Assembly: GCA_035771175.1 (NCBI GenBank)
Contig: CM069598.1
Span: forward strand, 22,055,438-22,119,437
Origin: Paratinospora sagittata
Taxonomy: Eukaryota; Streptophyta; Magnoliopsida; Ranunculales; Menispermaceae
Length of the DNA stretch: 64,000 nucleotides
Direction: 5' to 3'
The notes under the pieces are model-generated. The model saw nothing but the letters and a program-made list of their open reading frames with translations. It was not told where the DNA came from and made no database searches. The position numbers were made by a program, and so were the translations under genes. Positions 49,632 to 62,189 of the stretch are shown here, piece after piece; positions within the stretch are counted from its first letter, which is position 1, and every line of letters starts with the position of its first letter.

Positions 49632-51319
49632 CGCTATCAAGATACTAATTCTAAACAATGATAGGTTTAAAGCACGAGAATCAAAATACTATGATGATCA
49701 AAACTTGATGATTCTGAATGAATATGTGATTACGATCAAGAATCAAACAAATCAAGTATTGATCTAAAACTTCGATTCAATATAATATAATGTTAACAAA
49801 TGAATCGATATCACAAACTATTTATGAAACCACTAAACAAGGTATTTTGTTATGAAGATCAAGATATAGTTTCACAAACACAACTCAATACAAAATCAAT
49901 TTTAAAGATGAAAATATAAGCACAAAACTGATTTGCATAAACCAAAATTGCAAGAATCTAGATATAAAAATGTATGTCCCATTAGGTAAGGTTGAAGCTC
50001 CAAGATTCTTCTTGTGTGATGTTGGATGAAAGAAATCACGATCCAGACTCAATAGAAGATCTAGATAACACTTAAAACGTCTTGAACACTTGCACAAGAG
50101 AAACTCCCAAGTTTCTCAAAGTTTTGAAAGATGTGGAGAAATTTTTGGAAGTATGAATCAAAAAATCAAATGTTGATGAACTTTTGCCTTGAAAGAAGAT
50201 TTAAATCACTCAAGAACTTGTTGTTGACTTGTATAAAGACTGAGACGAAAAATGCACAAGTTTTTTAAGTTTTGCAAAAGTTACTCTTCAAATTAGCAAA
50301 TGTGGTATTTATAGATAAACACCACACTGAGGCACAGGAACACGATTCTTAACACATGAGCGCGTTTCTAGTTTGAAATCTGAAAAATCTTAGAATTCCC
50401 TTCAATCAAGGAGCACGATCCTTTCTTAAGGACCAAGTTCCTCAATATGTTTGTTGGACATAGGAACAAGTTCCTTCAACAAGAACCATTGACTCTTTAA
50501 GTTTTTCCTATTTTGCCCTTGGCAATAAGAGCGCATTTCTTCTTAAAGGAGTGCGTTCCTTTTCTCTTATCAGAAAAATTTCGAGTCTAGGAAAAAGAGA
50601 TAGGAGTGTGTTCTTCTTACAAGAAACATGTTCCTTAAACCCTGATAAAAAATTACTGAGTCTCAGGAGTGCGTTCCTTACTTGAGGAACGTGTTCCTTC
50701 ATTGAGAAGTGAGAGAAACTCAATTTTTGATCATAATAGGTTTAAGACATTGTCAAAAATATAGACTAACATTTTAAAAACAATTTTGACAGGATTGAGG
50801 TACAATTAACAAAGTTAAACATGAGTGATTCGATCGATTAAACCAATGATCAAAGCAATAAGAACAATACACATGAAACGATAAAACCATGCAAAGTTGA
50901 CAAGATGAATGCATTTTAAACACTGATTAATATATGCATGATAAACAAATTTAACTATGTGATAGCATAATTATCAAACTAAAATGTGTGCATACATGAT
51001 TAATCATATAATAATGTATATGCATGAGAATGATAGACTATATGAATGATTTTTGAAAATATGCAAATCAAGTTGTGGTTGAAACATGTAAATGTTACTC
51101 TACAACACTAAGATTCTAAATAAGAAATACAACCATGAAGCTCTTGAATCTTCGTAAGGTGTTGTTCCTTCCACATGCTTTGACAATGCGGTTGAATCCA
51201 TTTGATATATCTAGTTAGCACTGAAACAACTATGCCAAAGAGATTAGTTATCACAAGTATGTTGTTTGTAATCATCAAAACAAAACTGGGTGAGAGTAGT
51301 TACATCAATAGACTTACTA
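49632..51319 (-). repeat. Second Copia-type LTR, inverted (boundaries approximate)
   Basis: On the minus strand, TTTTGATGATTACAAACAAC near 51,270 matches the start region of the other SIRE-like LTRs. A TATA-like CTATAAATACC is the complement of about 50,311-50,321. An array of GGAACG-type palindromes lies upstream of it. The LTR at 46,827 seems nested in it, so sequence left of 46,827 may also belong here. Confidence 0.5.
50335..50725 (-). repeat. Array of GGAACGYGTTCC-type palindromes in LTR U3
   Basis: At least ten units such as GAGTGCGTTCCTT and GAGGAACGTGTTCC, GGAACAAGTTCC and GGAGTGCGTTCC are spaced 20-45 bp. Many are near-palindromes of GGAACGCGTTCC. Confidence 0.75.
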
Positions 51320-52535
51320 TGTTGTCTCCTATGGGTTTCAAAATATTATGCTATTGAGTTAATTCTTAGGTTTATAAGTCTTGAATCTTAATTTGTCAAA
51401 ACCTTCTCTCGAATGTAATTTGAACACCTGTACGTCAACTATTGATTCCCTTTCTCGAGTGCAAATTAATAATTCAAGCATGCACTAAGATCTACGATTC
51501 ATTTTCAAGGATTTCAAAGAGATTTGTAGGTCTCTCGACTTGATACAAAATCCCTAGGTTACAACTAAATTGTTATAATAAGAAAACACCTCTCTCGAGT
51601 GTAAGAAATCGAATCTAAAAGCATTCAACAAATGACCAACAAATTGAAAGCAATAAGTATAGAGAATTGCTATTGAAACCCATCAAATTACTCAATAACA
51701 CATAAACAGTAATAATCAACCCATAAAATCCAACATAGGTCAATCAACTTTTCTATTAAAAACTTAGCTCATGTTCATGTTCATGGATACAAGATGAAAA
51801 AAAAATAAAACAATGGAGGAAAACATTTCAAGATACAAGAAATGCAAATCAAAGGTTAGAAACCTCCTTCAATGGTGGTTTAATCTTCTTCTCCCTCTTG
51901 GTTCCTTCATGCCTCCAACCCCAAGTTCTTCCTCTTCTTACTTTCTTGCATTCCTTTTCACACCTAAACATAATTCCATTCTCCAATCCTAATAAAAGAA
52001 ACCCTAAACATGAGTTATACACTTAAGTGGGTCAAAAGACCAAAAGGGGCTTCTAAAAACTTGCAAAAATTGCACATCCCGCAATCCTGCGTAACTCGGC
52101 GTCTCGCCGCCAATGTACTGTTCCATCACCACCACCCTTCACGGGTTTTGGGGTGGTGGTGGCCTTGTGGACTTGGGCATTTTTTTTGCTTTTTGGACTT
52201 CTCCATGTTTTTTGCACATGTTTTTGGCCTCATTTCAGCACCATTTCCACCACTTTAAACTCCTTATTTACCTACAAAACAAAGTATAGACAAGTGTAAA
52301 TTCTATGCAATTAATCAAAATATTAACTATAATGAAATGTACTCAAAATATATGATATTTATGATATTAACATGTATCAAAATGTTATTTATTCATGATA
52401 AAAACCTAAGATAAAACGTAAATGAGCCTAAAACAACTAAGTATAAATCATGCAAAAAGACCTGAAAACTAACTAAATGAACCTAAAAGTCAAACAAATT
52501 AACATGCAAAACACTAATCAAAACTCAACCTATCA
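51320..52535 (-). repeat. Athila-type gypsy 3' LTR
   Basis: On the minus strand it starts TGATAGGTTGAGTTTTG directly after a purine tract and runs to about GGAGACAACA. Content such as TTTAGGTTCATTTAG and the repeated CTCTCGAGTG motifs is LTR-like; there is no coding sequence. The left limit is inferred from the TG...CA rule only. Confidence 0.6.
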
Positions 52536-54214
52536 AATTCTCCCAAACTTAGACTTTGATCGTCCCAAGTAAAAAGAAAAATGAAGTTGAACAAACAAAA
52601 CTCCTCACATATTCCAGAATGAACAATGATTTAATTTACAATAATGGATTCTCATGATCTCAAAGATAACAAACAATTCTTACAACATAACCCAAAGAAA
52701 ACTTCGAAAGTTTAAACTTGTTGTCTAGAATTTCAACCTACAAGACCATGTTTTCTCTTCTATCCTCATTGACAAACAAGCACAAGAAATCATTCACATG
52801 ACTACTCATAAATCATATAGACCAATGCAAGCAAGATAAAAAATATGATCTCAACAAAACAAAACATGAACTTCATATGTTTGCTTTTTACATTTCTCTC
52901 CACTAATGTAGGTCTCACACCAATTAAGTAAGGGTATGACAAAATGGATAAAATGATGCTCAATACAACCAAAACCTCTTTGATACATTACACTTTTACA
53001 CATCCCAAGCCTTACAAAATGAACAAAACCCAACACATTATCCAAAACAGGATTTTTCAACATTTTCCATTCATATTACCTCCAAACTACCGCCAAACTT
53101 ATTCATTTCACTCATTGATGAAGAAACATACTTTTTCTTTTCATTCTTCATCTTTCTTTTTCTTCTTTTTAACTCATTTTGAACTATTTTGAATCTTTTC
53201 TCATCACCTTCACATAACATTTTCATTCCATAGCACATTTATACATAATTTCCCATGAAAAAAAACTCAACCCATTACAATTTACATTCTTTCAGAGAGT
53301 TGAGGGTGCAAGGGTGAAAAATAGGGAAAATTCAATCAAAGCCTTGGCTAATCATTTTAGGTGATAAAAAACAATATATAAGGCTCAAAATAGGGTGACT
53401 AGGGGTAATTCAACAGCTAGGTAGGCTTTATGGCTCAATCTTTCCAAATATGGCCTAAATCATATCTCTCATGGTGTGATTCCTAGGATTTCCCCTCAAG
53501 AAGAGATCAAACAAGTTCTAGAGTTCAGTTTGAAAAGTGACATTTTAATGATGCTTGACTTGCAAAATCTCAATTTAAAAACAAGTGGAACTCATGATCA
53601 TGATTTCACTCAAAAGTCAACAATTTTGTTTTCCAATAAACATGACAAAGCAGATCAAGCACGCATATTTAAGAGTACTTTCTAATTTTCCAAAAGTGAC
53701 GCTCAGAAATGAATGCTAATCCTATCATATATCATCCATATAAAATCAAATCAAATCAAAGTTCATAAAAGAATATGGATTTATTCATGGACTAACAATC
53801 ATCAAAAATAAAAATTTTCAAACTTTTTCACTAAGACAAACAATTCAAACTCTCCCCCAAACTTAAAATGGGCATTGTCCTCAATGCAAGACATCCATAA
53901 AGTAGAGCAAAATAAAGAGATAAAGGATAACGATACTCCCCTAAACCACATAGGTAGAGGCTCAACACTGATTCTCCTTTTCTTGGTAGTGATGAGAACC
54001 TTCAAACTTTCATGAATACCTGGGAATGACAAAAAAAGATGTCATTAGTGAAAAATAAAACTCTACTTTTATACTACAATGACTAAAATTAAAACAAAAC
54101 TAAAACACTCAAAATCGGTTGGGTTGCTTCACAACAAGTGCTTGTTTATAGTCATTAGCTAGACTTTATTTTTTCACTTCACATTGGTTAGCGAAGGAAT
54201 AACATGTCCTCGCT
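52536..54214 (-). other. Athila-type 3' untranslated region between pol and LTR
   Basis: It has two copies of the AAGTTTGGGAGAA / AAGTTTGGGGGAGA motif (complement of 52,536-52,551 and 53,851-53,866), the first abutting the LTR as polypurine tract. The second sits in the CATTGAGGACAATGCCCA context typical of Athila elements. Near 54,115-54,160 the complement reads AAACAAGCACTTGTTGTGAAGC, the conserved block after Athila pol. No env-like ORF is found. Confidence 0.65.
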
Positions 54215-55932
54215 CTAGTGGTCTTTGCCATAATAGTGCTTCACTCTTTGGCAGTTGACCCAAAATTTGCTCTCATCCTTGTGGCTTTGCAACTCCACCA
54301 CTCCATAAGGAAATACATTAACAACTTGGAACGAACTTGACCATCTTGACATAAGCTTCCCGCGAAATAATTTCAACCGGGAGTTGTAGAGAAGTACTTG
54401 TTGGCCCGGTAGGAAGTCTCTCTTCAAAATCATCTTATCATGTTATGACTTGATCTTCTCTTTGCATATCTTTGCATTCTCATAAGCTTCATTTATGAAT
54501 TTCTCCATTTCATTCAATTGGAGTAATCTTTGAGTACCTGAAGCTTTCAAGTCAAAGTTCAACTTTTTCACCGGCCAAAATGCTCTATGTTTAAGCTCAA
54601 CGGGAATATGGCATGACTTTCCAAACACCAAATGGTAGGGGGACATTCCAATAAGAGTTTTGTAGGCCGTACGATATGCCTATACTGCATCATCTAACTT
54701 TGTAGCCCAATCCTTCCTATTGATGTTTACTGTCATCTCCAGAATTTGCTTCACTTCCCTATTAAAAATTTCTGCTTGGCCATTTGATTGTGGATGGTAG
54801 GAAAGGGCAATCTTGTGCTTGAATCCATACTTGGTAAGGAGAGAATTAAATAACGTGTTGCAGAAGTGTGACCCTTCATCACTAATGATTGCTTTAGTGG
54901 TACCAAATCTAGTGAAAATGTTCTTTTGAAGGAATTTGAGCACCACTCTAGCATCATTAGTCTTTGTAGCTACGACTTCCACCCATTTATCATTAGTCCA
55001 CCGCCAACAAAATGTAAGTCTTACCAAAAGAAGATGGGAATGGTCCCATGAAATCGATACCCCACATATCAAACAATTCAACTTCCATAATAGGAGTCAT
55101 GGGAAGCTCATGTCGCTTAGAGATATTTCTAAGACTTTTTCACCTATCACAAGTCTTCACAAATGTGTAACAATCACTAAAGAGAGTGGGCCAATAGAAT
55201 TCACTTTGGAGTACCTTGAATGTTGTTCGTGTAGCCCCAAAATGACCACAATATGGAGATGATTGACACTCATGAAGTATGGCTTGGATCTCTATCTCTG
55301 GAATGCATCGCCTGAGGACTTGACCATTACACTGCTTGAACAATAAGGGATCATCCCACATATAAAACTTCACATCATGTAGGAACTTTTTCTTCTTGGC
55401 ATACGACAGATCAGGAGGTAACACTCCACTAACCAAGTAATTGACAAAATCTGCAAACCATGGAAGATTGGCATTTACCCCATATAGTTGTTCATTTGGG
55501 AAGAGTTCATGAATTGGGCAATCATCATTTTTTTTCTTCATGTTGCAACCTTGACAAGTGATTCACAACCACATTTTCACTCCCCTTCTTATCCTTGATC
55601 TCAAGATCAAACTCTTGGAGTAACAAGATCCATTTAATTAGTCGGGGCTTGGCATCTTTCTTGGAAAACAAATACCGGATAACTGCATGGTCAGTGTAAA
55701 CAATCAACTTTGACCCAATTATGTAGGATCGAAACTTGTCACAAGCAAACACAACTGCAGGTAGTTCTTTTTTCGTTGTTGTGTAGTTTTGTTGGGCATC
55801 ATCAAGAGTACAACTTGCATAGTAGATTGCCTGAAACAACTTCTCTCTTCTTTGGCCTAGCACCGCCCCAATAGCATAGTCGCTCGCATTGCACATGATC
55901 TCAAAAGGCTCTTCCCAATTAATCACCACCAT
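54215..55932 (-). pseudogene. Athila-type gypsy RNase H and integrase, truncated
   Basis: From 55,932: [20 protein letters not shown], then [40 protein letters not shown] and [10 protein letters not shown] (RNase H). A shift in an A run near 55,535 follows. The integrase has a zinc-binding part (ILHECQSSPYCGHFGATRT), a core with [34 protein letters not shown] and YHPQSNGQAEIFNREVKQIL, and a C-terminus ending HYYGKDH. Several stops (near 54,680 and 54,440) make it defective. RT and gag are missing because the Copia LTR at 55,938 interrupts it and they do not resume beyond. Confidence 0.9.
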
Positions 55933-55937
55933 AATAG

Positions 55938-58683
55938 TGTTGACCTAAGCGGTTTGTTTCTTAGCATGTCCGTAAGTATACTTGTGAAGTATATTTTGAT
56001 GATCACAAACAAAATCTCTTTCGTTGCTAACGAGCTTTTATCAAGAACCTATCTCAGCACCTCAGGAAAGGAAAAAACCAAAAAATGATTCGATTAAGGA
56101 ATTCAACATCATAACAGACGTTCAAGATCGTTTCATACAAAGGATCTCAAAGATCATATCATGATTTCAAGATCACACCACACAAATGATTCGATCAAGA
56201 GCTTCCAGTCTACATCATTCGATCAACGTTCACGAAATTCAACTCAAGCACGAAGGCCACATCGAAGATCTCATAATAAAGAGTTGGATTTAAAGATTAT
56301 GAGAAATATGAGAAATACACTGTATTTAAGGTATATCTTTCTCTAATCGATATTGCTCAAACATTTTTCAAAACCATGCACAAATCACTTGGATATTTGC
56401 ATGTTTTGATCATACGCTTTACGGTATTTCAAATGATTTAATTTTCTATGTTTAATTTGAAATTTACAGATTTTTTATTCATATTCATCGTATTTTTAAT
56501 CGCGAGTCCAAACTACTTTTCGAGAGTCTTTCAGGAAGCTAATGATTTAGCAACACTCTCCTGAACTTGATAAGTCAGGATGCTGATGATTCATTAGGAC
56601 GCAAATAACATTTAAGGTTGAATTGAACTGATTCATCATGACGCTTACTTGTAAGTAGCCGCTTCCCTTCAGTCAACCTCTGAAGTTGTCAGGACGCTGA
56701 CTCAAAATTAGTTTACTGAAAGATTTCTATGTTCTTCAAAGAATTTATCTTTGAGGACGCTGATATTTATAAGTTGGATAAACTATCAGGACACTACCTG
56801 GATAGGAGCGCCCTCATCTTCATGAACCAACTTAATAACTTTCAGGACACTGATTGTCCTTCAGTGCACTTGGTTTTGTTTCTCAAATATTTTGAAATGA
56901 TAGGACGCTTACATAGTTGTAGAGCCCTTGTGTTTTATGTTTTAAAAGGTAGGAAGCTTACTCGGAAAGTAGCGCCCTCATGTATTTAAATGTTTTAAAA
57001 CAAAGCAGGATGCTAACTGTGCATTAGGCCCTTAGTTCATTGTTTTTGTTGCAAAGCAGGATGCTAACTATGCGGTTTAGTTGTTTCTGTAGCAAAGCAA
57101 GTCAGGACGCTTACGGGTTCGTAGCGCTCTCACATCATTGTTCAACAGGACACTTAAATATAATGAGCACCCTCAAGGAAAAAAATGACAAAGTTAATAT
57201 TATGCGTCAAGACGTTGATTACGGAATCAGGACGCTAATTCAACAACCGTCACTCTTCTAACAAGTACACCATATCAGTCTACTTTTTCAGTACGGATCT
57301 TTGCACAGAATCCTTTTCAGATTTATCAGAGATCTTCTCTGATGAATGAATAAAGTTTTCTAAAACTTTCCTTAGTCATGTAATATGAAAAGAACGAAAA
57401 TGTTAGTGAAAATTGCAGTTACCATTTTCATATAACATTCTAGCCGTTTTGTGTAAACATTCACATTGTATTTGAACTTCAAATGTCTAACGACTATTAT
57501 GTACTAGGTCTATAAATACCAACACTTTGAATCAAACAACTTGCCGATAATTTTTATTGTGCCAAAAACTTTTTGAATGTTAGTCGTTGTTTAATCTTTC
57601 AAATGTTTTCAAATGTTCTAAGTTTTCAAAGTATTCTTCACTGGTACATTACTTAGTCAAAATATTTTCATATTGAGCTTCAATTATATTCTATCTTTGA
57701 AAATATATTTGAACTGATTTCTACTCAAATTTTTAGCACTTATAGACTTAACATCAATCATGCTGATGAAGGAATTTGAGAAATAGTTCATCATATCTTA
57801 AGTACTGTATCGAACTATATAAGTAGTTGTGTTAACTACTAAATATTGAACCATAAGTTTTTATGCTTATACACCTTATCTATATTGAAAACTGTCTAAG
57901 TTTATGTTTTACACTGGTCTTGCATTTTCAACTTCAATGTTTTAATGGCATCATCATGTTTTTGAAGAAGCACTTAATTGATTTACATATCATTCAAGCT
58001 TTTCGAAACTGCACTTGAGCAATATCGAACATTGAAAGGTAAAGGACTGTAAGTGTATGTCTCCTAGCATTACGTATTCAAATTTATACATCTTTGTAAT
58101 GCTATGCATTTGAGCTTAATTATAAACTGTTCTACTCAGTTAGAACCAACATTATTATTTTGTGTTGTAATGCTGGTGTGTTTCTGGATTGAAACAACCA
58201 GGACAAGTGATTGTAGTTCACTTAATGATTTTAAGGTGAAATCGTGTTAAGGTTCATCCTCACCTGTAAGTAGGAAAATCGGTTCATCCTTACCCCGTAA
58301 AAGGATAGGTTCGTTCTTAACCTGTAAAAGGATAGGTTATCTCTGAACCTCTAAAAGAGAAATGGTTCTTCCTTATTCTGGAAAAGGAAAACGGTTCTTT
58401 CTCATCCCGTAAAAGGAACATGGGTTTTTCCTCATCCCAAAAAAAGGACTTGCGATTCATCTTTAGCCCGCAAAAGGATAGGTTTGCCTTGAACCTGTAA
58501 AAGGGCATGTATAACGGTTTTGTTCTCACACGTAAGAGAATCAGTTAGTGGATAGAAAAAATCGTAATTGGGAGACTAGGTAGTGGACGTTGGCTTGGCC
58601 GAACCATTATAAGTCCTAGTGTGCTTTACATTATACATTTTACTTTATGGTTAGTATATGCATTTAATTCCAATGTACCAATG
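55938..58683 (+). repeat. Long Copia (SIRE-like) LTR, second copy, 3' truncated
   Basis: It starts TGTTGACCTAAGCGG and follows 46,827-49,560 closely, with TATA box CTATAAATACC at about 57,510. It loses the last ~75 bp, ending at CCAATG, where it joins Copia RT sequence of opposite orientation. The left side cuts the Athila RNase H. No duplication can be tested because the 3' end is gone. Confidence 0.85.
56525..57245 (+). repeat. U3 hairpin-unit array, second copy
   Basis: Same unit type and order as 47,421-48,075, but with added or lost units (for example GATGCTAACTATGCGG near 57,060), so unit number varies between copies. Confidence 0.75.
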
Positions 58684-58698
58684 CCTTTTACTTTATAA

Positions 58699-59508
58699 TT
58701 AGTCTATGCCTTCTTCTTGGTTGTACCCTTGTGCAACCAATCTAGCCTTATTTCGGACAATGATACCTTGTTTATTCTTTTTGTTTCTAAAGATCCATTT
58801 GGTTCCTATAATAGATTGATGAAAAGGTCTAAGAACTAATTCCCATACTTTGTTTCGCACAAAGTGTCCTAGTTCTTCTTGTCTAGAAAGAATCCAATTT
58901 TCATCTTTCAGTTCCTTTTCCACTTTAATTGGTTCAAATTGTGATACAAAAGCAACAAGCTCCTGATCCTTTTGAATTGAAGCTCTAGTGGATACACCCT
59001 TTCGTGGATCTCCTAAAATTTGATCTTGGGAAAGACCTTGAAGCAGTCTAGCATTTTTAGAAGATTCTAAAGATGGTTCACGCTCAAGATCTATAACCTT
59101 GGTTGTCTTGGGTTCATCGTCATCAAAATTTAAATGCTTAAATTCATCCTCAAGATTTTTCTTATTAACACTTTCATCAAAATTTATATGAATTGATTCT
59201 TCTACAGTTTGATTAGATTTGTTGAAGACTCTGTAGGCTCTACTATGAGAAGAATATCCTAAGAATATTCTTATGTCTGATTTAGGTTCAAACTTATCTA
59301 AATTGTCTTTATCATTGAGAATAAAGCATTTACATCCGAATACTCGAAAGTAACTAATGTTGGGTGTTCTACCCTTCCATAGTTCATATGAAGTTTTATT
59401 CAAATCTTTTCTAATGAGAACTCGATTCATCACATAATAGGCAGTGTTTATAGCTTCACCCCAAAAATGATTTGCAGTGTTATACTCATTGAGCATGGTT
59501 CTACACAT
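58699..59508 (-). pseudogene. Copia integrase C-terminus and start of reverse transcriptase
   Basis: 269 uninterrupted codons. The integrase end reads MLNEYNTANHFWGEAINTAY, then ELWKGRTPNISYFRVFGCKC and IFLGYSSHSRAYRVFN. A linker leads to the RVT_2 start: NKVWELVLRP, then IIGTKWIFRNKKN and VRNKARLVAQGYNQEEGID. It stops where the inverted LTR begins at 58,683, before the catalytic YVDD motif. The frame is open but the element is truncated. Confidence 0.88.
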
Positions 59509-60243
59509 CTTCTACAGAGTTCTATTCTTTCTCTCAACTACACCATTTTGCTGTGGTGTCCTAGGGGCTGATAGATGGTGAGTGTAACCTTGATTGTTAC
59601 AAAATTCTTTGAGATGTTTATTAAAAAAATTCACCACCTTTATCACTCCTAATTATGTTGATTTTGTGACCCTTTTTGTTTTCGACTCTCTTACAGAATT
59701 TTATAAATGTTTCACAAACATAAGATTTATGAGCTAATAGAAATGTATCCACGTGAATCGAGTAAAGTCATCAACAATCACAAACACATATGATTTACTA
59801 CCTAAGCTTTTGTTTTTAATTGGTCCGAAAGGATCCATGTGAATCAGTTCCAGAGCTCTAGAGGTTGATTGATGCCTCTTTCTCTTAAATAATGATCGGG
59901 TATGCTTACCAAGTTGACATGGTTCACATACCTTGCCATTTGAGTAAGTTCCTTTCGGAATACCCTTCGCAAGATCATGTTTGACAATTCTAGATATGTT
60001 ATCCATATTAACATGAGCTAATCTCCTATGCCATAGCCATGCATCATCACAAGAGATAGCATTTAAACATGTTCCATTTTGTTTCTTCATGTCATTAAAG
60101 TTTGTGTAATACACATTCTTAATTCTAGATGCCATGAATGCAAAGGTTTTATCAACATTCTTAACAATGCACCTATTTGCTTCAAATGAAATGTCATAAC
60201 CCATGTCACATAATTGACTTATGATCAAGAGATTATGCTTCAA
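59509..60243 (-). pseudogene. Copia GAG-pre-integrase and integrase core
   Basis: From 60,243: LKHNLLIISQLCDMGYDISF, then WLWHRRLAHVNMDNISRIVK and CEPCQLGKHTRSLFKRKRH (HHCC zinc site), then YVFVIVDDFTRFTWIHF with the first catalytic Asp. After breaks near 59,734 and 59,630 come RSDKGGEF (second Asp) and TPQQNGVVERKNRTL (Glu). The layout is the standard Copia order, integrase before RT. Confidence 0.88.
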
Positions 60244-61040
60244 CCCTTTAACATAAAGTACATCAGATATGGATAGAAAATCGTTACCAGTAGTTGCAAT
60301 GCTTTCAATATCACCTTTGTTGTCGTCTCCAAAGGTGACCTTTCCTCCTTTCTTCTTTTGTTTTTCCTCAACTTATCTCTTAACTTCATTTCATGAACCA
60401 TCAATGAACCACATAGTTCATCAAAAGTATATTCAGTCATATTCTTGGCTTCTTCAATGGCTGTGGCCTTAGGTTCCCATGCTCTTGGTAGGCCTCTTAG
60501 AAACTTTCTAATAGTTTCTTCTTGGTCATAGATTTTTCCTAGGTTCTTCATCTCATTGATGTTTGTTGTAAACTGAGCAATAGCCTTAGCTATCGAATCA
60601 ATTTCCTTAATCTTATAGGTCTCATATTTTTCAACTAACAGTTGGAGCTTTGCCTTTTAAACTTGCAAAGTTCCTTCGTGGGTGACCTCTAAGTTGTTCC
60701 AAATTTCCTTAGAGCTTTCACACACACTAACTCTATTGAACTCTTCGACTGATAAACTACAAAACAAAATGTTTACAGCTTGGTTATTCAATAGTTATCT
60801 TTTCTTTTCCTTGGTACTCCATTTGTTTATTTCCATTGGAATAGTAGCACCGTCAACTATTTTAGTAGGCGTTGGACAACCGTATATCACAACATCCCTC
60901 ATCTCTAGATCTTGGGCTTTATGGTAGTAACTAATCTTAGTTTTTCAGTGTGAATAGTTTCTCCCTTGAACAGTGGTGGTTTGGTTGGTGGAGTTTCCTT
61001 CTCCTGAGAGATAAGCACTTCTTTCGTTTTGTCCTGCCAT
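60244..61040 (-). pseudogene. Copia gag (UBN2 type), fused to pre-integrase by a deletion
   Basis: ATG at 61,040 gives MAGQNERSAYLSGEG. Further on are WSTKEKKR, VNILFCSLSVEEFNRVS, KEIWNNLEVTHEGT and MKNLGKIYDQEETIRKFLRG, then PRAWEPKATAIEEA and TFDELCGSLMVHEM: the UBN2 gag of SIRE/Tork-type elements. At about 60,360-60,330 a Lys-rich stretch runs straight into GGKVTFGDDNKGDIES, the block just before pre-integrase. The CCHC knuckle and the DSG protease are therefore deleted. Two or three stops occur in gag. Confidence 0.85.
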
Positions 61041-61079
61041 ACTCAATCAAAGACGGTTAGATACATAGACGGTTAACCT

Positions 61080-61091
61080 GCTCTGATACCA
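61080..61091 (-). promoter_or_regulatory. Primer-binding site of the Copia element (tRNA-iMet type)
   Basis: TGGTATCAGAGC on the minus strand lies two bases after the LTR end CAACA and 40 bp before the gag ATG. Confidence 0.9.
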
Positions 61092-61349
61092 ATTGTTGGC
61101 CCAGATATGTCCAAGAGGGGAGTGAATTGGACACTTAACAGATTTTAACCTTTCTTAAAATTGTGCGAAATAATGAAAGTAGATTAAACAAAGTATAGCA
61201 ATAAAATAAAATAAATGTAAATGAGACAATGCAAGCAAGACTTATAATGGTTCGGCCGCGCCTACATCCACTACCTAACCTTCTTAGTTAGGATTTGCTC
61301 AAACTCCACTATGGACCTTCTTACAGGTGAAGATCAAATCAGTACAATT

Positions 61350-61470
61350 TCTTAACTTACGGGTGTGAGAACTACCGTTTCTCAACTTACGGGTGTGAGA
61401 GGACCGTTTCTCAACTTACAGGTGAGAGAGAACCTATTCTCAACTTACGGGTGTGAGAAGACCGTTTACA
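61350..61470 (-). repeat. Four ~33-bp units in LTR R/U5
   Basis: TTCTCAACTTACGGGTGTGA repeats four times from about 61,350. It occupies the same place as the CCTGTAAAAGGA array of the related LTRs but with another unit. Confidence 0.85.
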
Positions 61471-62189
61471 ACTTTGAGCAACACTTGCTCTAACTCAGTG
61501 ACTTACCAGTCACCACAAATTGAATACAAGATGAGATATGATTCCCTTTATTCAGAATCAAAGTGATACTTACAAAGCTTTGGATTGAACCTTCTATGAT
61601 CACAGATTCAACAAAGTATGTATGATAAAGTTTATGCTGAAAGCAGGTTCAAAGAGCTTTTGTCTTTTTTAGTGGGTTTTGAAAATAATGATGATGAAGA
61701 TCAATCAACCCAAAAGACTTTAAGTTTTTCTTTTAAAAGATCGTAAGATCAAGCTCAAGTGAAAGAAGACTAACTTTCAAAAAGTGTTTAGCACAAACGA
61801 AAATTGTTAATACGTTTTGAATGAATATCAGTTTCGTATTTCATTAGTGGTCTTTCTGCTCTAAGGCAGCACGTATATATAAGAATAACAAAAACGCAAT
61901 GGACTTGATGATTTTGGCGCTTTAGGTTATTTCAAATATAACGTTAACATTCTTTCCCGAAATGGATCGATTCAGCTCAACGCATATTACGGCGATAACA
62001 CCTGAATCATTTGATCCTTTCATTAAAGAGGAATGTTCTGACAAGGTTTTAGAATGTAAAAGTTCTGAAAAGTTGTACGATTCTGACAAGTTCTGAAAAC
62101 GTATTCGTACATTTCTTAAAAGGTTAACAAAAATAGCAGTAATGTCAGAGCAGCAAAAATATCTTTTCAATCATTTTGTTCCTTTGAAG

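Noticed and set aside
52010..52258. 82-codon plus-strand frame inside the Athila LTR
   Set aside because: It lies in non-coding LTR sequence antisense to the element, with no recognisable motif.
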